A stretch of DNA of 64,000 nt from Phytopythium helicoides (GCA_024867545.1 JANFNE010000049.1:62001-126000), one strand, 5' to 3'. Numbered from the stretch's first letter, positions 1-11,149 are shown. The notes: generated from the sequence alone by a model not told the origin. Program-made: numbers and translations.

Positions 1-411
1 CTGCTGCTGGCAGCTCTTCAAGTTGCTCTTCGAGCTGATAAGCAATAGAGCTGCTGGTGAGTAGAACAAGTATCGCTATGGCGCGACGAAGTACATGATC
101 CCTCATGGTGTTTGTCGCAGGCTCCTGCGTTTTCGTCAGGACAAATTCACTCGCGTCAAGGGCTGAATGTTTTGGCAATTGGCCACGTTCTTTTGGCGAG
201 AGCCGATATTTCGGGCGAAGAAACCGACTTTGTTCATGTTTATCAGCGTGCTATTCTGCAAGAGCTTCTTCAACTTACACTGCTTACACTCACCCGGCTT
301 CAAGAATCCCCACACAAAGCGCTGCGATCTTACTCAACCTCAAATGAATACCTCAAACTTGTGAGCTGACACCACCGTCTCCAAGCTGGAGACTCAAGCC
401 TTTCTTTGCGA
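1..411. other. No gene seen at left edge
   Basis: Overlapping short open frames occur on the plus strand, but none has a recognisable domain, signal peptide or membrane span. This is probably the 3' flank of the minus-strand hydrolase that ends at 412. Confidence 0.5.
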
Positions 412-1673
412 CTAGTTTTCCGGCTCGGGCTCAGGACCAGCATTGAGCACACGCGCTGCGTGCTTGGCCGCGAAGACGCACCCGTGGCGCGTCGCTTCCT
501 TGGCGAACGGAATAATCATTGTCGGGAACATGACAACATCGTGCGGCATGTTCTCGAGCACGTCGAGTTCGACGTTCTCGACGCCACTCTTCTTGGCAAG
601 CTCAACGTAGCGGATACCAGAGTCGCAGAAGCGCTCAAGACGGCCGACTTGGATGAAGAGCGGCGGGAGACCCGTGAGGTCACGGTTGATGGGCGACGCC
701 TTGCGCAGCGCCTCTGGGTCATCCTTGATCGGCGACAGATAGATGTCGAGCACAGAGTCAGCAAAAGCGTCTGTGAGGACGCAGTGCGGCGTGGTGGGGT
801 CGGCATTGCGCACGCTCATGTCAACGTCGGGGGAGAACAGCAGGCATAGCAGTGGCAGCTCGGCGCTGCGACCCTCGTCACGCAGGTTCATGCACGTTGT
901 GAGCGACATCTCGGCACCAGCCGAGTCGCCCGATAGGATGACCTGGTGGGGCTGGACGCCCTCCGTCTTGAGCACAAACTCGTAGTTCAGGCGGCAATCG
1001 TCGACGGCCGCAGGGTACTTGTGCTCGGGTGATTTGCGGTAGTTGGCGAGCAGCACGTCGACGGCCACGTTGTCAATATCGTGCGTCTTCTTGAGCTCCT
1101 CGATGATGAGCGTGTGCGTAAGGTTGCCGAGCTCGAGTAGACCCATGGGGTCCGAGATGCTGTAGCCGCTGCCGTGGTGGTGGATGACCACGAGGCGCTG
1201 GGACTTTTCGCTGCGGCGCTCATCGCGCAGCCAGTAGTGCTCGAGTCCGTGGGCCGTAACCGTCTCGAGGCGCGTGCCGTGCTCCCGGCAGTTGGACTTC
1301 TTGAGCAGGCTTGCCGACCATGGCGAAGGGCGGGCGCATGAGCGCGGCGTTCTCGGTCGCGATGGTCTCACCGTAGCCGAGGAACATGAAGCGCATGACC
1401 ATGACCGGTCACCTCAAACGTGAGGCTCCAGTCTTGGTGCAGCGGCTTGAATCCTCGCGCAGCGAAGGCTCCGATTGCCTTGAGCACTGTGAGCTGCATC
1501 TTGAGTCCCACTAGCGGCGCCTCGGTCCAGGAGCGCACCAGCGGACGCGAGGCGCCCATGAACGCGACCAACACGAGCGCATAGAGCAGCGCGACGACGC
1601 CCAGCGCCAGGAACAGCGAGAAGTAGTAGCCCATGGCGAAGCCCGCGAGCAGCCACAGCGCGTTCTCGCTCAT
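412..1673 (-). pseudogene. Alpha/beta-hydrolase (HSL-like), interrupted copy
   Basis: This is a diverged copy of the intact hydrolase at 4905-6164. It would start at the ATG at 1673 (MSENALWLL, N-terminal membrane segment) and end at the stop at 412. Two one-base insertions break it, near 1400 (after the TFEV stretch) and near 1308 (after the FAMVGK stretch). Correcting both gives 419 residues, the same length as the intact paralogue. The nucleophile motif GDSAG and the MPHD histidine region remain. The oxyanion motif is HGSG instead of HGGG, and GDSAGG has become GDSAGA. It may be a dying paralogue with a changed active site. Because other conserved genes in the window carry similar one-base errors, the breaks could also be assembly artefacts. 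The substrate is unknown; the family hydrolyses carboxyl esters. Confidence 0.6.
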
Positions 1674-2663
1674 GCTGGTCGACTGGCGGAAGAGCTCAGC
1701 AGCCTCGAAGCCGAAGGAGCAATGCGGACAAGCTCGTTGGTGACAAGCGCCATGTGGGACTCGCTGGGCCATACAAAAAAGACGGTAGAGGCTTCGGACC
1801 ACGAATACTATCTTGTTTCAGTGTTTTTGGCTTATTGGGAACGCCAGAGCATACAAATATAATGTGAATGGAAGCACTGACTGGTTAGGTAAGTCAGGAC
1901 GTGCTCCACGCATCAAACATTTTTGAAAGGCTGATGAGCCTTGAGCTTCCCGATGGAGAGCTGACCACCACCATTGCGACCACCTCGACATACCACCAGA
2001 AGAGTTTGGTGCCATCGGTGCCAGTTTGTGCGTGGATTTGAATCCCCTAGTGGTCCCTGTGCGCGTCGTGCAATTCGATTCCGCTGCCCACGCTTCTTGG
2101 AGCATGGGATGCTCACCATGTCATTCATCACAGTTACAAATGGTGAGTTTTTGGGTATGTTCAAGTTTCATGTACCTCAGCATACTGAGGTGAGTATTAT
2201 GGTGGCAATCAGACACTGAACAGCGCTCGTGGAAGAGGCTCGGGAGGCACTCCTTGGGCCGAAAACAACTGAACGCGGAGAGGTTCTCATTGGCGCTCTA
2301 CCAAACATCAAGAATGAAACAATCGTTATCGTAAGGTGCGATCTCGATAGTATTTCCGTTCATGGTGCTTGTCTTATTGTGAGTCACTTGGGCCACGTTT
2401 GACGCTTCTTCCTTCCGCCGTCCCAACGAGAGAGATACCTTTGCGTAGATAAGCTATCAAGAGCAACAGGGTTGTGCAAAGAAACTATGAGGAGCAACAA
2501 TTCATCGCTTTCGTTAGAACATGCTCTCTTCAGTAGAATTTACTTTGATACATACCACGTCACTTCAACTTCAACGTCCATCCAGATTGCCCACAGACGA
2601 TTTGCAACAACAAACAGCTACTTTCAGCTACATTCAACGTGGCCCAAACCAACCAGACAGCGT
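1674..2663. other. Intergenic, no gene supported
   Basis: No open frame here has a domain or a homologue in the window. A short stretch at 1992-2054 looks vaguely tRNA-like but does not fold properly. The interval separates the interrupted hydrolase from the START-FYVE gene, both read leftwards. Confidence 0.5.
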
Positions 2664-3947
2664 CTAGTTGATGCGGTCGTACTCGCCGGCCGCTAGCTCA
2701 ATCTGCGAGGCCTCGGCCGACTCCATCTTGACCACCTTCGCCATGCAGAACGAGCACACGTGCACCTTGTGCCAGAAGAGTTTGTTGTCCGTCCCTACGA
2801 TAGCAACCTTGTGGGAGATCGTGCACGGACCACACACGTGCTCGCCGCACAAATCGCACGCGTGGCCCGTTCGCAGGTGACGCTTCCGGGTGCACACGAT
2901 GCACACCTTATTCCCCGCGTAGCCACTCAGCGTTCCTCGGAAACTGCCCATGCTCGAGTCAGAGCGCTCGATTGCTGGACGAGCAAACTCGTTGCCGTAC
3001 CCGTTCCCTTGACGGTTGTCGTTGAGCTCGACCTGCCGACGATGCAGGGCCCAGCGCAATTTCTTCATTTGGGCCGCGTGAAAGTTGTTCATAACCGACT
3101 TGGACATGGCAGCGCCAATGATGGGGACGAAGAGCGATCTCGCTCTGCCCTGCGGCACAGGAAACACTCCTCTCGCCCAAATGCTGACCAAGTTGTCGTC
3201 CAGTTGCCGCCAGAAAGCGATACCAGCAACCTGACCGCGTGAAAACTGGGGCAGGCACGGCGTTGCGCTTGGGAAGTCGATGGAGTGCAGCAGCTGGAAC
3301 GTGACCTCTTCGCCGTTCGTGAGCGTAGTGACACCCGTCGACTCAAGGTAAACGTAGTCGTAACTCTTGACGATCAAGTTGAACACGGGCGGGTTCTCGT
3401 TCACCCGCCAGCGAATGGTGAGCGTGCGAAATGGCTCGTTGGGCGTCGCATTCTCGAGAATTGAGAACACATTGCAGTCTTCGATCTTGTCGTCCACGTA
3501 CGCTGACTTGATGCGCATGGTGATCGTCGTGGGGTTCAAAATGCCGTAGACCGCGTCTTCCTTCGTGCCGTTGGTCACACCAATGGACCGATAGTCCGCC
3601 ACATCGAGCGAGGTGATGTCCTCGCTCTGAGTACTGCTGGTACTCATCGTCGTGTCGGACTCGCGGCGGAAGCGCTTCCTCGTACCAAAGCCGCGCAGGC
3701 CGTACTTCTCGGGACGGCGCACGAACGTATCGCACTGATGGTCGCGCCGAAGGAACTTCCATTCTCGCTCGCTCAGCTTTCCACCTTGGGCAAAAGTGAA
3801 CTCCTCGTACTCTTCAATGCTAAGCTCGACGAGGTCGGTCGCAAGCTGCTTGAGTTGCTTCTTCTCGACATCCGAGAGCGAGAACGGCGCGAACGGACTC
3901 GTCCACTTGTCCTTGCTCAGCTCGTGGCGCAGGTCGCGGAACTCCAT
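2664..3947 (-). CDS. START-like domain plus FYVE-type zinc finger protein, copy 1
   Basis: A single-exon gene of 427 residues starting MEFRDLRHE. The middle (roughly residues 80-310) resembles the START-like lipid-binding region common in oomycete proteins. It includes the conserved stretches LTIRWRVNENPP and GQVAGIAFWRQ. The C-terminus (about 350-407) is a FYVE-related zinc finger built from CxxC pairs: CIVC, CDLCGEHVC, CGPC and CSFC. The canonical RKHHCR motif is replaced by a GHACDLC stretch. Oomycetes carry large families of this architecture. A role in phosphoinositide or lipid binding at endomembranes is expected from the domains but not shown here. A close paralogue lies at 7037-8317. 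Each copy is preceded on its 3' side by a hydrolase gene, so the pair appears to have duplicated as a unit. Confidence 0.85.
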   Translation of the reverse strand: MEFRDLRHELSKDKWTSPFAPFSLSDVEKKQLKQLATDLVELSIEEYEEFTFAQGGKLSEREWKFLRRDHQCDTFVRRPEKYGLRGFGTRKRFRRESDTTMSTSSTQSEDITSLDVADYRSIGVTNGTKEDAVYGILNPTTITMRIKSAYVDDKIEDCNVFSILENATPNEPFRTLTIRWRVNENPPVFNLIVKSYDYVYLESTGVTTLTNGEEVTFQLLHSIDFPSATPCLPQFSRGQVAGIAFWRQLDDNLVSIWARGVFPVPQGRARSLFVPIIGAAMSKSVMNNFHAAQMKKLRWALHRRQVELNDNRQGNGYGNEFARPAIERSDSSMGSFRGTLSGYAGNKVCIVCTRKRHLRTGHACDLCGEHVCGPCTISHKVAIVGTDNKLFWHKVHVCSFCMAKVVKMESAEASQIELAAGEYDRIN

Positions 3948-4904
3948 CGTTTGTAAGGGCTGAGCAATCCCACGATTTGTGTTGGGTCCTCCTCCGCGTC
4001 CCCGGTCGAATCTGCGAATGGTGAAGACTCGCCGTTGGGATCACCGCAGCATTGCCAGAGCCAGACGGGATTGGCGCTCCTGACGAAAGCGCTGTCCTCT
4101 ACTCCTGTACATTCCCATGGCAGTGCAAGCTCCGTCCATCGGAACTATCTCGAGCGATTTGCAGCGCAGCCCGATTAGCGAATTGGATGTGCAATGTCAC
4201 GACGCCGCTTTTCGGGTCATGTGCGCTAATGCGTTTGTGCCTCCAGTCGAGTTTTTGGGGCCGACATCAGCTCGGTGGCGTCGATCTGACGCTGAGCTCT
4301 TTCGATCGTGATTGTGTCAGTGGTGGAAAGGACCAGCTCGCTGAACGTAGTGCCGTAGTGATCGTGATGCATCCTGCCTCAACGACCATGATGCCGCTAC
4401 AGTAGCATCCGATTGTGGTGAAGCTTACAGACGGGGAACCAGCTTTGCGCTAAACAGTATCTGGATATCGGGTGACTGGATAGGCTTCGCGACTCCAAGA
4501 GTTTGGAGCTGCCAAGTGAATCACACTTGATCCATGTTCGGCCCAAAGGATGGACTTCATGATCGGCTCATTAGGCATATTCGCACCGTTTTGACCATTT
4601 GGTGATCGGCATCGAGGCTGGGACCTAGCATTCTCGAGCGTTATGGTATCAGTCAGATGATCCTGAAGTGATCGTTGCATTTCCCATCCGGGTCACGATC
4701 TGAGCCCTTCCAGTTCACGCTACGCGTCAACTTGTTTCGAATCTGCATACGTTTCACGCATCCGAGAGGCACAAGCTGTGCTGCACAGCACAACATTCCA
4801 CCGCCAAGAAGTTGCGCGTCCTCGCTTCCATGCCGCTCAAAGCCCACGCGGCTGACCCTCCCATCCTTCCTGGTTCCTTGAGACCTCTTTGCATCCAAAT
4901 CCAG
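3948..4904. other. Intergenic, no gene supported
   Basis: Holds the upstream region of the START-FYVE gene ending its 5' side at 3947 and the 3' flank of the intact hydrolase. No open frame with recognisable features was seen. Confidence 0.5.
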
Positions 4905-6164
4905 TTAATGCTCGGGCTCAGGCTCGGTCTCCAGCACGGGAGCGACCTGCTTCGCGGCGAAAACGCACGCGTGGCGGATTGCCTCCTTGGCGAACGGCAG
5001 CACATCCGTGGGGAACATGGCGGGGTCGTGCGGCATGCCCTCAAGCACGTCGAGCTCCCAATTGGTCACCCCTTGCTTGTCCGCGATGGCTTTGAGACGC
5101 ATGCCTTGCTCATAGAAGCGCTCGATGGCTCCGTACTGCACAAACATGGGCGGCAAGCCCGTGAGGTCCCAGTTCACAGGCGACGCCTGCTTACGTGCCT
5201 CGCCCTCGAGCCCACCCAGGTACGCATTGTGCACCGAGTCGACGAATTGCGCAGCCAAAACGCAGTCGGGGGTCTTCTCGTCGCCTCCTTTCTCGTCAAA
5301 GTCGGCCAGCGGCGAGTAGAGCAGACACGCGAGCGGCAGGTCCGCGCTGCGGCCCTCGTCGCGCAGCTTCTTGCAAATCGCGAGCGAGAACCAACCACCG
5401 GCCGAGTCGCCGCTCAGGATAACATGGTCAGGGGTCACATTCTCTTTGGCAAGTACATGTTCGTACATGGCGAAGACGTCGTGGAGCGGCGTGGGGTACG
5501 GGTGCTCGGGGGCCTTGCGGTAGTTGGCGAGCAGCACGTCGACCGCGACCTTGTCGAGCGCGTACTTCTCGCGCAGCACCTCACGCAGCAGCGTGTGGGT
5601 CTGGTTGGCGAGCTCGACATCTTGCAGCGGGTGGGACATGGCGAAGCCGCCGCCGTGGTAGTGAATGACCACCACGCGGTGCGAGGTCGGCGTGGCGCTG
5701 TCGTCGCGCAGCCACATGTGGTCGAGGTTGTTGGCGTCCAGCGGCTCGGGGCGCGTGCCGTGCGTGCGGCAGCTGCTCTTGATGACCATCTTGCCGTGCA
5801 TGGCGAACGGCGCGCGCATGAGCGCGGCGTTCTCGTGCGCGATGACGTCTCCGTACTGGTCGAACATGAAGCGCATGAGCTTGGCGCCGATCTCGAACGT
5901 GAGCGTCCAGTTGGCGTGCAGCGGCCTGCCGAGGCGCAGCACGAAGGCGCCGAGCGTGGACAGCACGCAGCCCTGCAGACGCAGCGAGACGAGCGGGATG
6001 TCGGCCAGCGAGCGCACGAGCGGCCGCGCCGCCAAGCAGAAGACGCCGAAGACGAGCGCGTAGACGACGCCCAGCGCCACGAGCACGACGGTCACGCTGA
6101 AGTTCATGCCGAGGAAGAAGCCCAGCAGCGCCCAGGCCAGCTTCTCGCCCGTGCTCGACGCCAT
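4905..6164 (-). CDS. Alpha/beta-hydrolase (HSL-like), intact copy
   Basis: A 419-residue single-exon gene. An N-terminal hydrophobic segment (about residues 8-45) should anchor it in a membrane. It is followed by an alpha/beta-hydrolase fold of the hormone-sensitive-lipase type. The oxyanion motif HGGG is at residues 170-173 (HYHGGGFAMSHP). The nucleophile Ser254 lies in GDSAGG. The likely catalytic His is in GMPHD near residue 377. The family cleaves short-chain or steroid-type carboxyl esters; the real substrate cannot be told from sequence. The tail is acidic (ETEPEPEH). The interrupted paralogue at 412-1673 shares length and layout but has lost part of the oxyanion motif. Confidence 0.88.
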   Translation of the reverse strand: MASSTGEKLAWALLGFFLGMNFSVTVVLVALGVVYALVFGVFCLAARPLVRSLADIPLVSLRLQGCVLSTLGAFVLRLGRPLHANWTLTFEIGAKLMRFMFDQYGDVIAHENAALMRAPFAMHGKMVIKSSCRTHGTRPEPLDANNLDHMWLRDDSATPTSHRVVVIHYHGGGFAMSHPLQDVELANQTHTLLREVLREKYALDKVAVDVLLANYRKAPEHPYPTPLHDVFAMYEHVLAKENVTPDHVILSGDSAGGWFSLAICKKLRDEGRSADLPLACLLYSPLADFDEKGGDEKTPDCVLAAQFVDSVHNAYLGGLEGEARKQASPVNWDLTGLPPMFVQYGAIERFYEQGMRLKAIADKQGVTNWELDVLEGMPHDPAMFPTDVLPFAKEAIRHACVFAAKQVAPVLETEPEPEH

Positions 6165-7036
6165 GGCGGGAGGTGCTCACGTCGCAATGGACAAGTGGGG
6201 TGGTCGACGATGCGTGTCAAAGCTTCAAGGTTTGAACGGGAGGCCACGAGGAGATCCCGAAGACACATGGCGGGGCACACCCAGAGACTACGCGCACAGA
6301 AATTGGACAGACGGGGCGACTGCCTAGATGGGCACGGTAGCTCGCCGCGCTTGCAGGTCCAGCGTGCGAGTCCCACCTGCATGATCAGGGTTCACTGGAA
6401 GCCATCGACTGGGGAGAGATGGCAAGCTGTGCGAGCACCAAGCAGAGAGGGTGAGAGAGAGTAGAGGAGCGATTCGTTGCATGTGCGGCACACAGAACAG
6501 GAGCTGCACGGCTGTTGCGGTCGCCACTTTCGGCGCTGGTCACGTGTGTCGACACTTCGTTGACATGGTGCGTGTCGCTGGGCTCTTGGAGTGCAACAGT
6601 GGGTCCACCTGAGAGCATACAGACATCAAGACCATCGGTGGGGAGGCACGGGGGGATCGGAGCGGATAGTTGAGTCCCACCGTGCGTGGTGGCTCTAAGG
6701 CACCAAGCGTGGACGCGACCAGTCCAGACCAGACCAGACCCGCTCGGACCAAACACTGCCGTCAGTTCACGGGTCAGGTCAACCTAGTTGTCGACTCGAC
6801 ACCATCAACATCTCAGGCCAGTCGCGTGAATCCGCGTGCAGTCCAGGACAAATGAGTATCATGAGGTTCATGCCATGAACGACCAGCACCAGCGCGGGGA
6901 AATGGCAATGTCATTGTCGATGCCATTGTCAATAGCAACACCATTGCCAATGTCATCGTCAACGCCCTCGATACAACACGTTGAGCCATCGATTTACGCT
7001 TATAAACTCCTACCAAACTACCACACCCTTGAGCCG
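6165..7036. other. Intergenic with a degenerate short repeat
   Basis: Between the intact hydrolase and the second START-FYVE gene. At about 6900-6970 a degenerate run of CATTG and CAATG words (variants of AATGGCAATG and CATTGTC) forms a short imperfect repeat. A tRNA-like word at 6325-6385 does not form a T-arm. No gene is supported. Confidence 0.5.
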
Positions 7037-8317
7037 CTAGGGAAAGCGGTCGTAGACGCCGGCCTGGATCTCGCCGCGGATGGTCTCGGCCGGATCGGAC
7101 TTGATGACCCGCGCCATGCAGAACGGGCACACGCGCACTTTGTGCCAACGCATCTTGTCGTCGAGCCCCACGGCTGCGACCTTGTGCGTCACGCGGCATG
7201 AACCGCACACATACTCGCCGCACAGGTCGCAGTGGTCTCCGCGGTGGATGCGGCGGTGCTTGCCGCAAACATTGCAGTGTTTGGCCACACCTGCGCGAAT
7301 ATCACCGCCACCCATGCTCATCGTCGACGTTTGTCGCTGAAAAGAAGTATTCATGCTGCTCGTGCTGGACGTGGAGCCGATCGACAACGTGCGCGTCTCG
7401 CGGCGACGGCGACTCTCAACAGCCCAGCGCAGCTTCTTCATGTGAGCAGCGTACACGACACTCGTGACGGTTTTGGCCTGGGACATGGCAATAACGGGGC
7501 CAAATAGCGCGCGAGCGCGCTCAAACGGCACGGCGAAGACGCCGCGGGCGTGCACCTCGACGACGTTGTCGCTCTTCTGGCGCCAGAAGGCAAAGGCCGC
7601 AACCTGACCGCGAGAGTAGGTCGGGAGCGCTGGCATGGCCTCCGCGAAGGCGATTGAGTGCAAAAGGTGGAAGCCCACGCGCTCGCCCGTGCTCAAGCGC
7701 ACGAAGCCGAGCGCCTCGAGGTAGATGTGGTCGTAGCTCTTGAGCAGCATGCGCAGCACGGGTGGGTTCTCAGTCACGCGCCAGCGGATCGTGAGCGATG
7801 AGAACGGGTCATCCGGCGACACGTTATCGATGATGGCGACCACGTTGCAGTCCTCAATGCCGTCGTCCACGTATACGGACTTGAGACGCATAGTCTCGGT
7901 TGTGGGAGCCATGGCGCCGTAGACCGCGTCCTCCATGGTGCCGTCGCGAGCACCAATGGTGCGAATGTCAACGACGTCCATGGACGATAGCTCGTCTTGT
8001 GAGGCGCCACTGGCGCTGTTCGTGTCTGAAGTGCGCCGGATGCGCTTGGTGGGGCCGAAGCCTCGCAGCGAGTAGTTGTCGCGTCGGCGGACGTAGGTGT
8101 CGCACTGCTGATCGCGGCGCATGAACTTCCAGTCGTGCTCGGGCAGCACGCCCTTCCAGTCGAACAGGTATTCCTCGTAGTCCTCGAGGTTGACCTGCAC
8201 CATGTCGCGTGCGAGTTGTCGTAGCTGCTTCTTCTCATGCTCCGAGAGCTGCAGCAGCGGGTACGGGCTCTTCCAAGGCTGCTTGTGCACCCCGCTCTTG
8301 AAATCGCGAAACTCCAT
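7037..8317 (-). CDS. START-like domain plus FYVE-type zinc finger protein, copy 2
   Basis: Paralogue of the gene at 2664-3947. I place the start at the ATG at 8317 (MEFRDFKSG), which matches the start of copy 1 and gives 426 residues. The frame stays open upstream to about 8554 but that part has no counterpart in copy 1. START-like core motifs are present (LTIRWRVTENPP, GQVAAFAFWRQ). The zinc finger runs CNVC, CDLCGEYVC, CGSC, CPFC. The polar linker between START and finger differs from copy 1 while the ends are conserved, as expected for functional divergence after duplication. Probably a membrane-lipid-binding protein; the role is otherwise unknown. Confidence 0.85.
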   Translation of the reverse strand: MEFRDFKSGVHKQPWKSPYPLLQLSEHEKKQLRQLARDMVQVNLEDYEEYLFDWKGVLPEHDWKFMRRDQQCDTYVRRRDNYSLRGFGPTKRIRRTSDTNSASGASQDELSSMDVVDIRTIGARDGTMEDAVYGAMAPTTETMRLKSVYVDDGIEDCNVVAIIDNVSPDDPFSSLTIRWRVTENPPVLRMLLKSYDHIYLEALGFVRLSTGERVGFHLLHSIAFAEAMPALPTYSRGQVAAFAFWRQKSDNVVEVHARGVFAVPFERARALFGPVIAMSQAKTVTSVVYAAHMKKLRWAVESRRRRETRTLSIGSTSSTSSMNTSFQRQTSTMSMGGGDIRAGVAKHCNVCGKHRRIHRGDHCDLCGEYVCGSCRVTHKVAAVGLDDKMRWHKVRVCPFCMARVIKSDPAETIRGEIQAGVYDRFP

Positions 8318-9584
8318 CTTGGCGGAGCGGCGTCGAAGCTGCGGGGCTGGAGGCGAAAGTGCAAGTGGCCGCTTGACTCCAGTCGAAGAAGACGAGCTGA
8401 GCAGAGCGCCAGTCCGACGCCGGGACTGGGTGCCGACATGCGAGCACGGGGCAGCACGAACGACAACTGTACTGTAGTACATTGTAAGGCTTACGACGTG
8501 AGCTACGTTGGATTGCAGACAAGTCAGGCTCCGCAAAGACACTCGCAACTTCACTTTGGCGTCGCCTGGTTGCGAACGTCGTGATCCCGGTCTCTCGCGC
8601 CGCCGAAAGACAGAAACGAGTCTCTCGCGGTGTTTTCGCCCTCCAGGAGGGGCTTCCTACCCCGAGAATCTCAGCGAAATGCTGAGACTTTCAACGACTG
8701 GAGAGAGAGAGAGAGCGACGCCAGTCTAACTTCCAGTGTGTCTAAGTCTGTGGTACACTTGCGACTCAACGCATGCCCAGTGCGTTACTACAGCGCATGG
8801 CAACGACCTTTACCGTCGCCTAACGCACTGGACGACACCTGTACTCTTTGCAGATCGGAAATGAAGCATGACCGTCGACATCTTGGTGTCATGGTCCGTA
8901 CACTGTACGTGCACAGCACCGCTTTGAACGCATCTTGATTGTGCTCCGCTCTTCGCGTGTGAACGATTCCTCGTTTCTGGATTATGATGGAATACCTTAG
9001 CCTAGGATAGGCCGACGGTGATCAAGTCTTCGCATCCCTATGCTAAGTACTCAGGAGAATGGCCAGCGGATGGTCCATTTTCCGTCCGGAGCTGACAGGC
9101 GCGTGGACCAAAAGGATCGATGGATGAACAACATCGATGGACAGGCGCAGCGAAGGCCAGAGAGCTCAGGTAAATTCCAGTTGACTCACTGCTTCCATTC
9201 CGTAAAACCACGGCTTGGTGATACCCACGCCACACTTCTACAGCGTGCCAAGCCTCAACCCATGGGTCGATGATTAGCGCGAGTCGTGAAACGATTCGTG
9301 GCGATAGGTTTGAGAGCGCCAGCAGGTGGTCGAGACTTTGAGCGCGGCATGATCGCCAATGACAGCTGACGCGCGAATCTGTGGCTGGTCCCCGTGGAGA
9401 TCTTGCGGCGACGCTCTCTCTGCTCTGGAGTTGGGTACTTCAACTCTTGTAGACTCTCGGTATCAAGCATTTGTACCTCGCTTCACTAGATTCATTCCGA
9501 GCATCCTCTGCCTCCGATGGATCGGCAGCAAGACTTTCCAGCAATTGTCGACGATGCGGATCTCGCATATCGACAGCGCTTTGA
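8318..9584. other. Intergenic, no gene supported
   Basis: Promoter side of the minus-strand START-FYVE gene and upstream flank of the plus-strand small membrane ORFs. Open frames here are short and lack domains. Confidence 0.5.
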
Positions 9585-9959
9585 GTGCACCAATATCACA
9601 TTGCGGTATTGGAGCTCTCGTCATCATCACCTCAAGTATTGAAACCCGTCACTCGATCTTTTGCTGTTCGACAGCAACGCCTCTCAAGCATCGGTGAGCT
9701 GGCACTTGCGCGCTCTAGTCGACTCGACCCTGCCTTGGACGACAAATTTCTATTTCAGCTGCTGAATCCTCCCTGGTGGGATATCTCGCCCGTCGTCTTT
9801 GGAGGCGTTGAGTTCATCATTCTTCTCGCAAGTATTTGTACTAGTGTGAAGAAAGCCGAGCTACCTCCGAAGAAACAAAAGGAAGCCGAGAACAAGAAGG
9901 CTGAGCATGATCCTTCCTATTTATCTGTCACTGAGGAAAATACGAGTACCAGCACGTGA
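9585..9959 (+). CDS. Family A small membrane ORF (PWW-TM), no ATG
   Basis: An open frame of about 124 codons with no ATG in it, so either a 5' exon is missing or the start has decayed. It resembles its neighbour at 10266-10640. Shared features are an AVRQ stretch near the N-terminus, a PPWW motif right at the start of one hydrophobic span (PVVFGGVEFIILLASI), and a basic/acidic tail (KKAELPPKKQK). A DPSYL motif sits near the C-terminus. It ends TSTST instead of the S-x-V/I end of other family A members. The family is not one I recognise. The predicted topology is N-terminus outside and basic tail inside. It may be a decaying copy. Confidence 0.4.
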   Translation: MHQYHIAVLELSSSSPQVLKPVTRSFAVRQQRLSSIGELALARSSRLDPALDDKFLFQLLNPPWWDISPVVFGGVEFIILLASICTSVKKAELPPKKQKEAENKKAEHDPSYLSVTEENTSTST

Positions 9960-10265
9960 GGAGTGAAGAACTAGCGACCGTAGCAAGCCTCACCTGGTAG
10001 TCAGCGGTAGCGCGACACGAGCACAAAGCGAAGCACCAGACGATCCGACAATTCCTGCGCCATCAGCAGAACAGGATGAGAGAGTCGACTTTGGTCATGT
10101 CCAGCGTAACTGCGATTGGACAATGCGTTTACGCAGAATGGAGTGTGCATGCGCATTCTGCGCGCTGGCCTTCCTCACATTCTAATCTCGTGTCTTGACT
10201 AAAGATCGATCAAATCCTTTCGCGGATTGGAATTGTATGGTTGCTGTACAAATCAGAAATGATTC

Positions 10266-10640
10266 ATGCCCAGCAGGTCGGTGGCCACAACTCTCTTCGC
10301 TTTTGCCACTCGAGTTCTTGCTGTTCGGCAGCGACGTAGCCATCCTTTGGTAAGAATGAGCCCTCGGCTGCGAGCTCTAGCCGACTCGGCCTCCACTTCC
10401 ATCACGCAGGTTGCCGTCGAGCTTGCGAAGAGGTCGACCAAGAAGTACCGACACCCGTCAAAGCTGCCGTGGTGGGGCATCACACTCATTGTCGTCGGCG
10501 CTCTCACACTCGTCATTGCCTACCCGTTCGTGCACAACTGCCTCAAGAAGCGGAGGCAGGCAGCCCAAGAGTCCGCCGCGGAAGACGAGAGCCAACCTGT
10601 TTACCACTCCGTGCCCGAAGACAAGGCGAGCGCTGTCTAA
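10266..10640 (+). CDS. Family A small membrane protein (PWWG-TM)
   Basis: A 124-residue single-exon ORF starting MPSRSVATTLFAFA. A first mildly hydrophobic stretch (residues about 6-20) is followed by a polar region. Then comes PWWG immediately before a single membrane span (ITLIVVGALTLVIAYPFV), then a basic stop-transfer (KKRRQ) and an acidic tail. Near the end is QPVYH, and the C-terminus is ASAV, an S-x-V form. The motif, span and tail match the minus-strand ORFs at 17765-18067 and 16905-17207 although overall similarity is low. The Trp pair probably lies in the membrane interface. Function unknown. Its position between other small membrane ORFs and two receptor kinases suggests a surface role. 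Confidence 0.55.
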   Translation: MPSRSVATTLFAFATRVLAVRQRRSHPLVRMSPRLRALADSASTSITQVAVELAKRSTKKYRHPSKLPWWGITLIVVGALTLVIAYPFVHNCLKKRRQAAQESAAEDESQPVYHSVPEDKASAV

Positions 10641-11149
10641 TGATCCCCGCTAACCCATGAAGAGAATGCCAAAGTAATGATCGAGCAGCCTTGAACGCGA
10701 TAAGCCGCTCTCCGTGATCGTTGTGCTATAAGACCCTCAAAGGCGGCGAGGTCGAGAAGAAGCAGGATCATGAGGTCGAGCCGCACAGAACTAGCTGGCT
10801 CCGTTGACACATCTTGACAGCTGTGTCATCATCCAGACTAAACACCGAGCGGGAAAGCTCATGATATCATGTATGAGAACCTGCGGGACTTCCACGTCAC
10901 AAGTCGCCAGCGCTCCTCCTTCGTTCGTGGGGCCCTCAATCAATCAAGAAGCAAAAATGGCTGCTTCGGTGCAGCTCGCCCAATACTCGGAGCAACCAAA
11001 TCGACTAACTTGAATGGGACTCCTTCGACTCGGAACGAAGCTATGGTCGACTGGAATTTTGTCTGTTGCACTGCAGGAATCACGCCAAAAAAATGGGCGA
11101 ACAGTACAGTACCAGTGTACCGTACTAGTTGAAGAGCTCCTCTTCATCC

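Noticed and set aside
1992..2054. tRNA-like stretch with paired ends and GGATTTGAATCC
   Set aside because: The ends pair at seven of eight positions, but the total is only 63 nt, the T-arm does not pair and there is no D-arm, so it is not a functional tRNA.
6325..6385. tRNA-like words (GGTAGCTCG, GCGAGTCCC)
   Set aside because: The putative T-stem arms do not pair and the D-loop is missing; at best a decayed tRNA-derived fragment.
4812..6464. 550-codon open frame on the plus strand opposite the intact hydrolase
   Set aside because: Mirror of a GC-rich coding strand; Arg/His/Val-rich with no domain.
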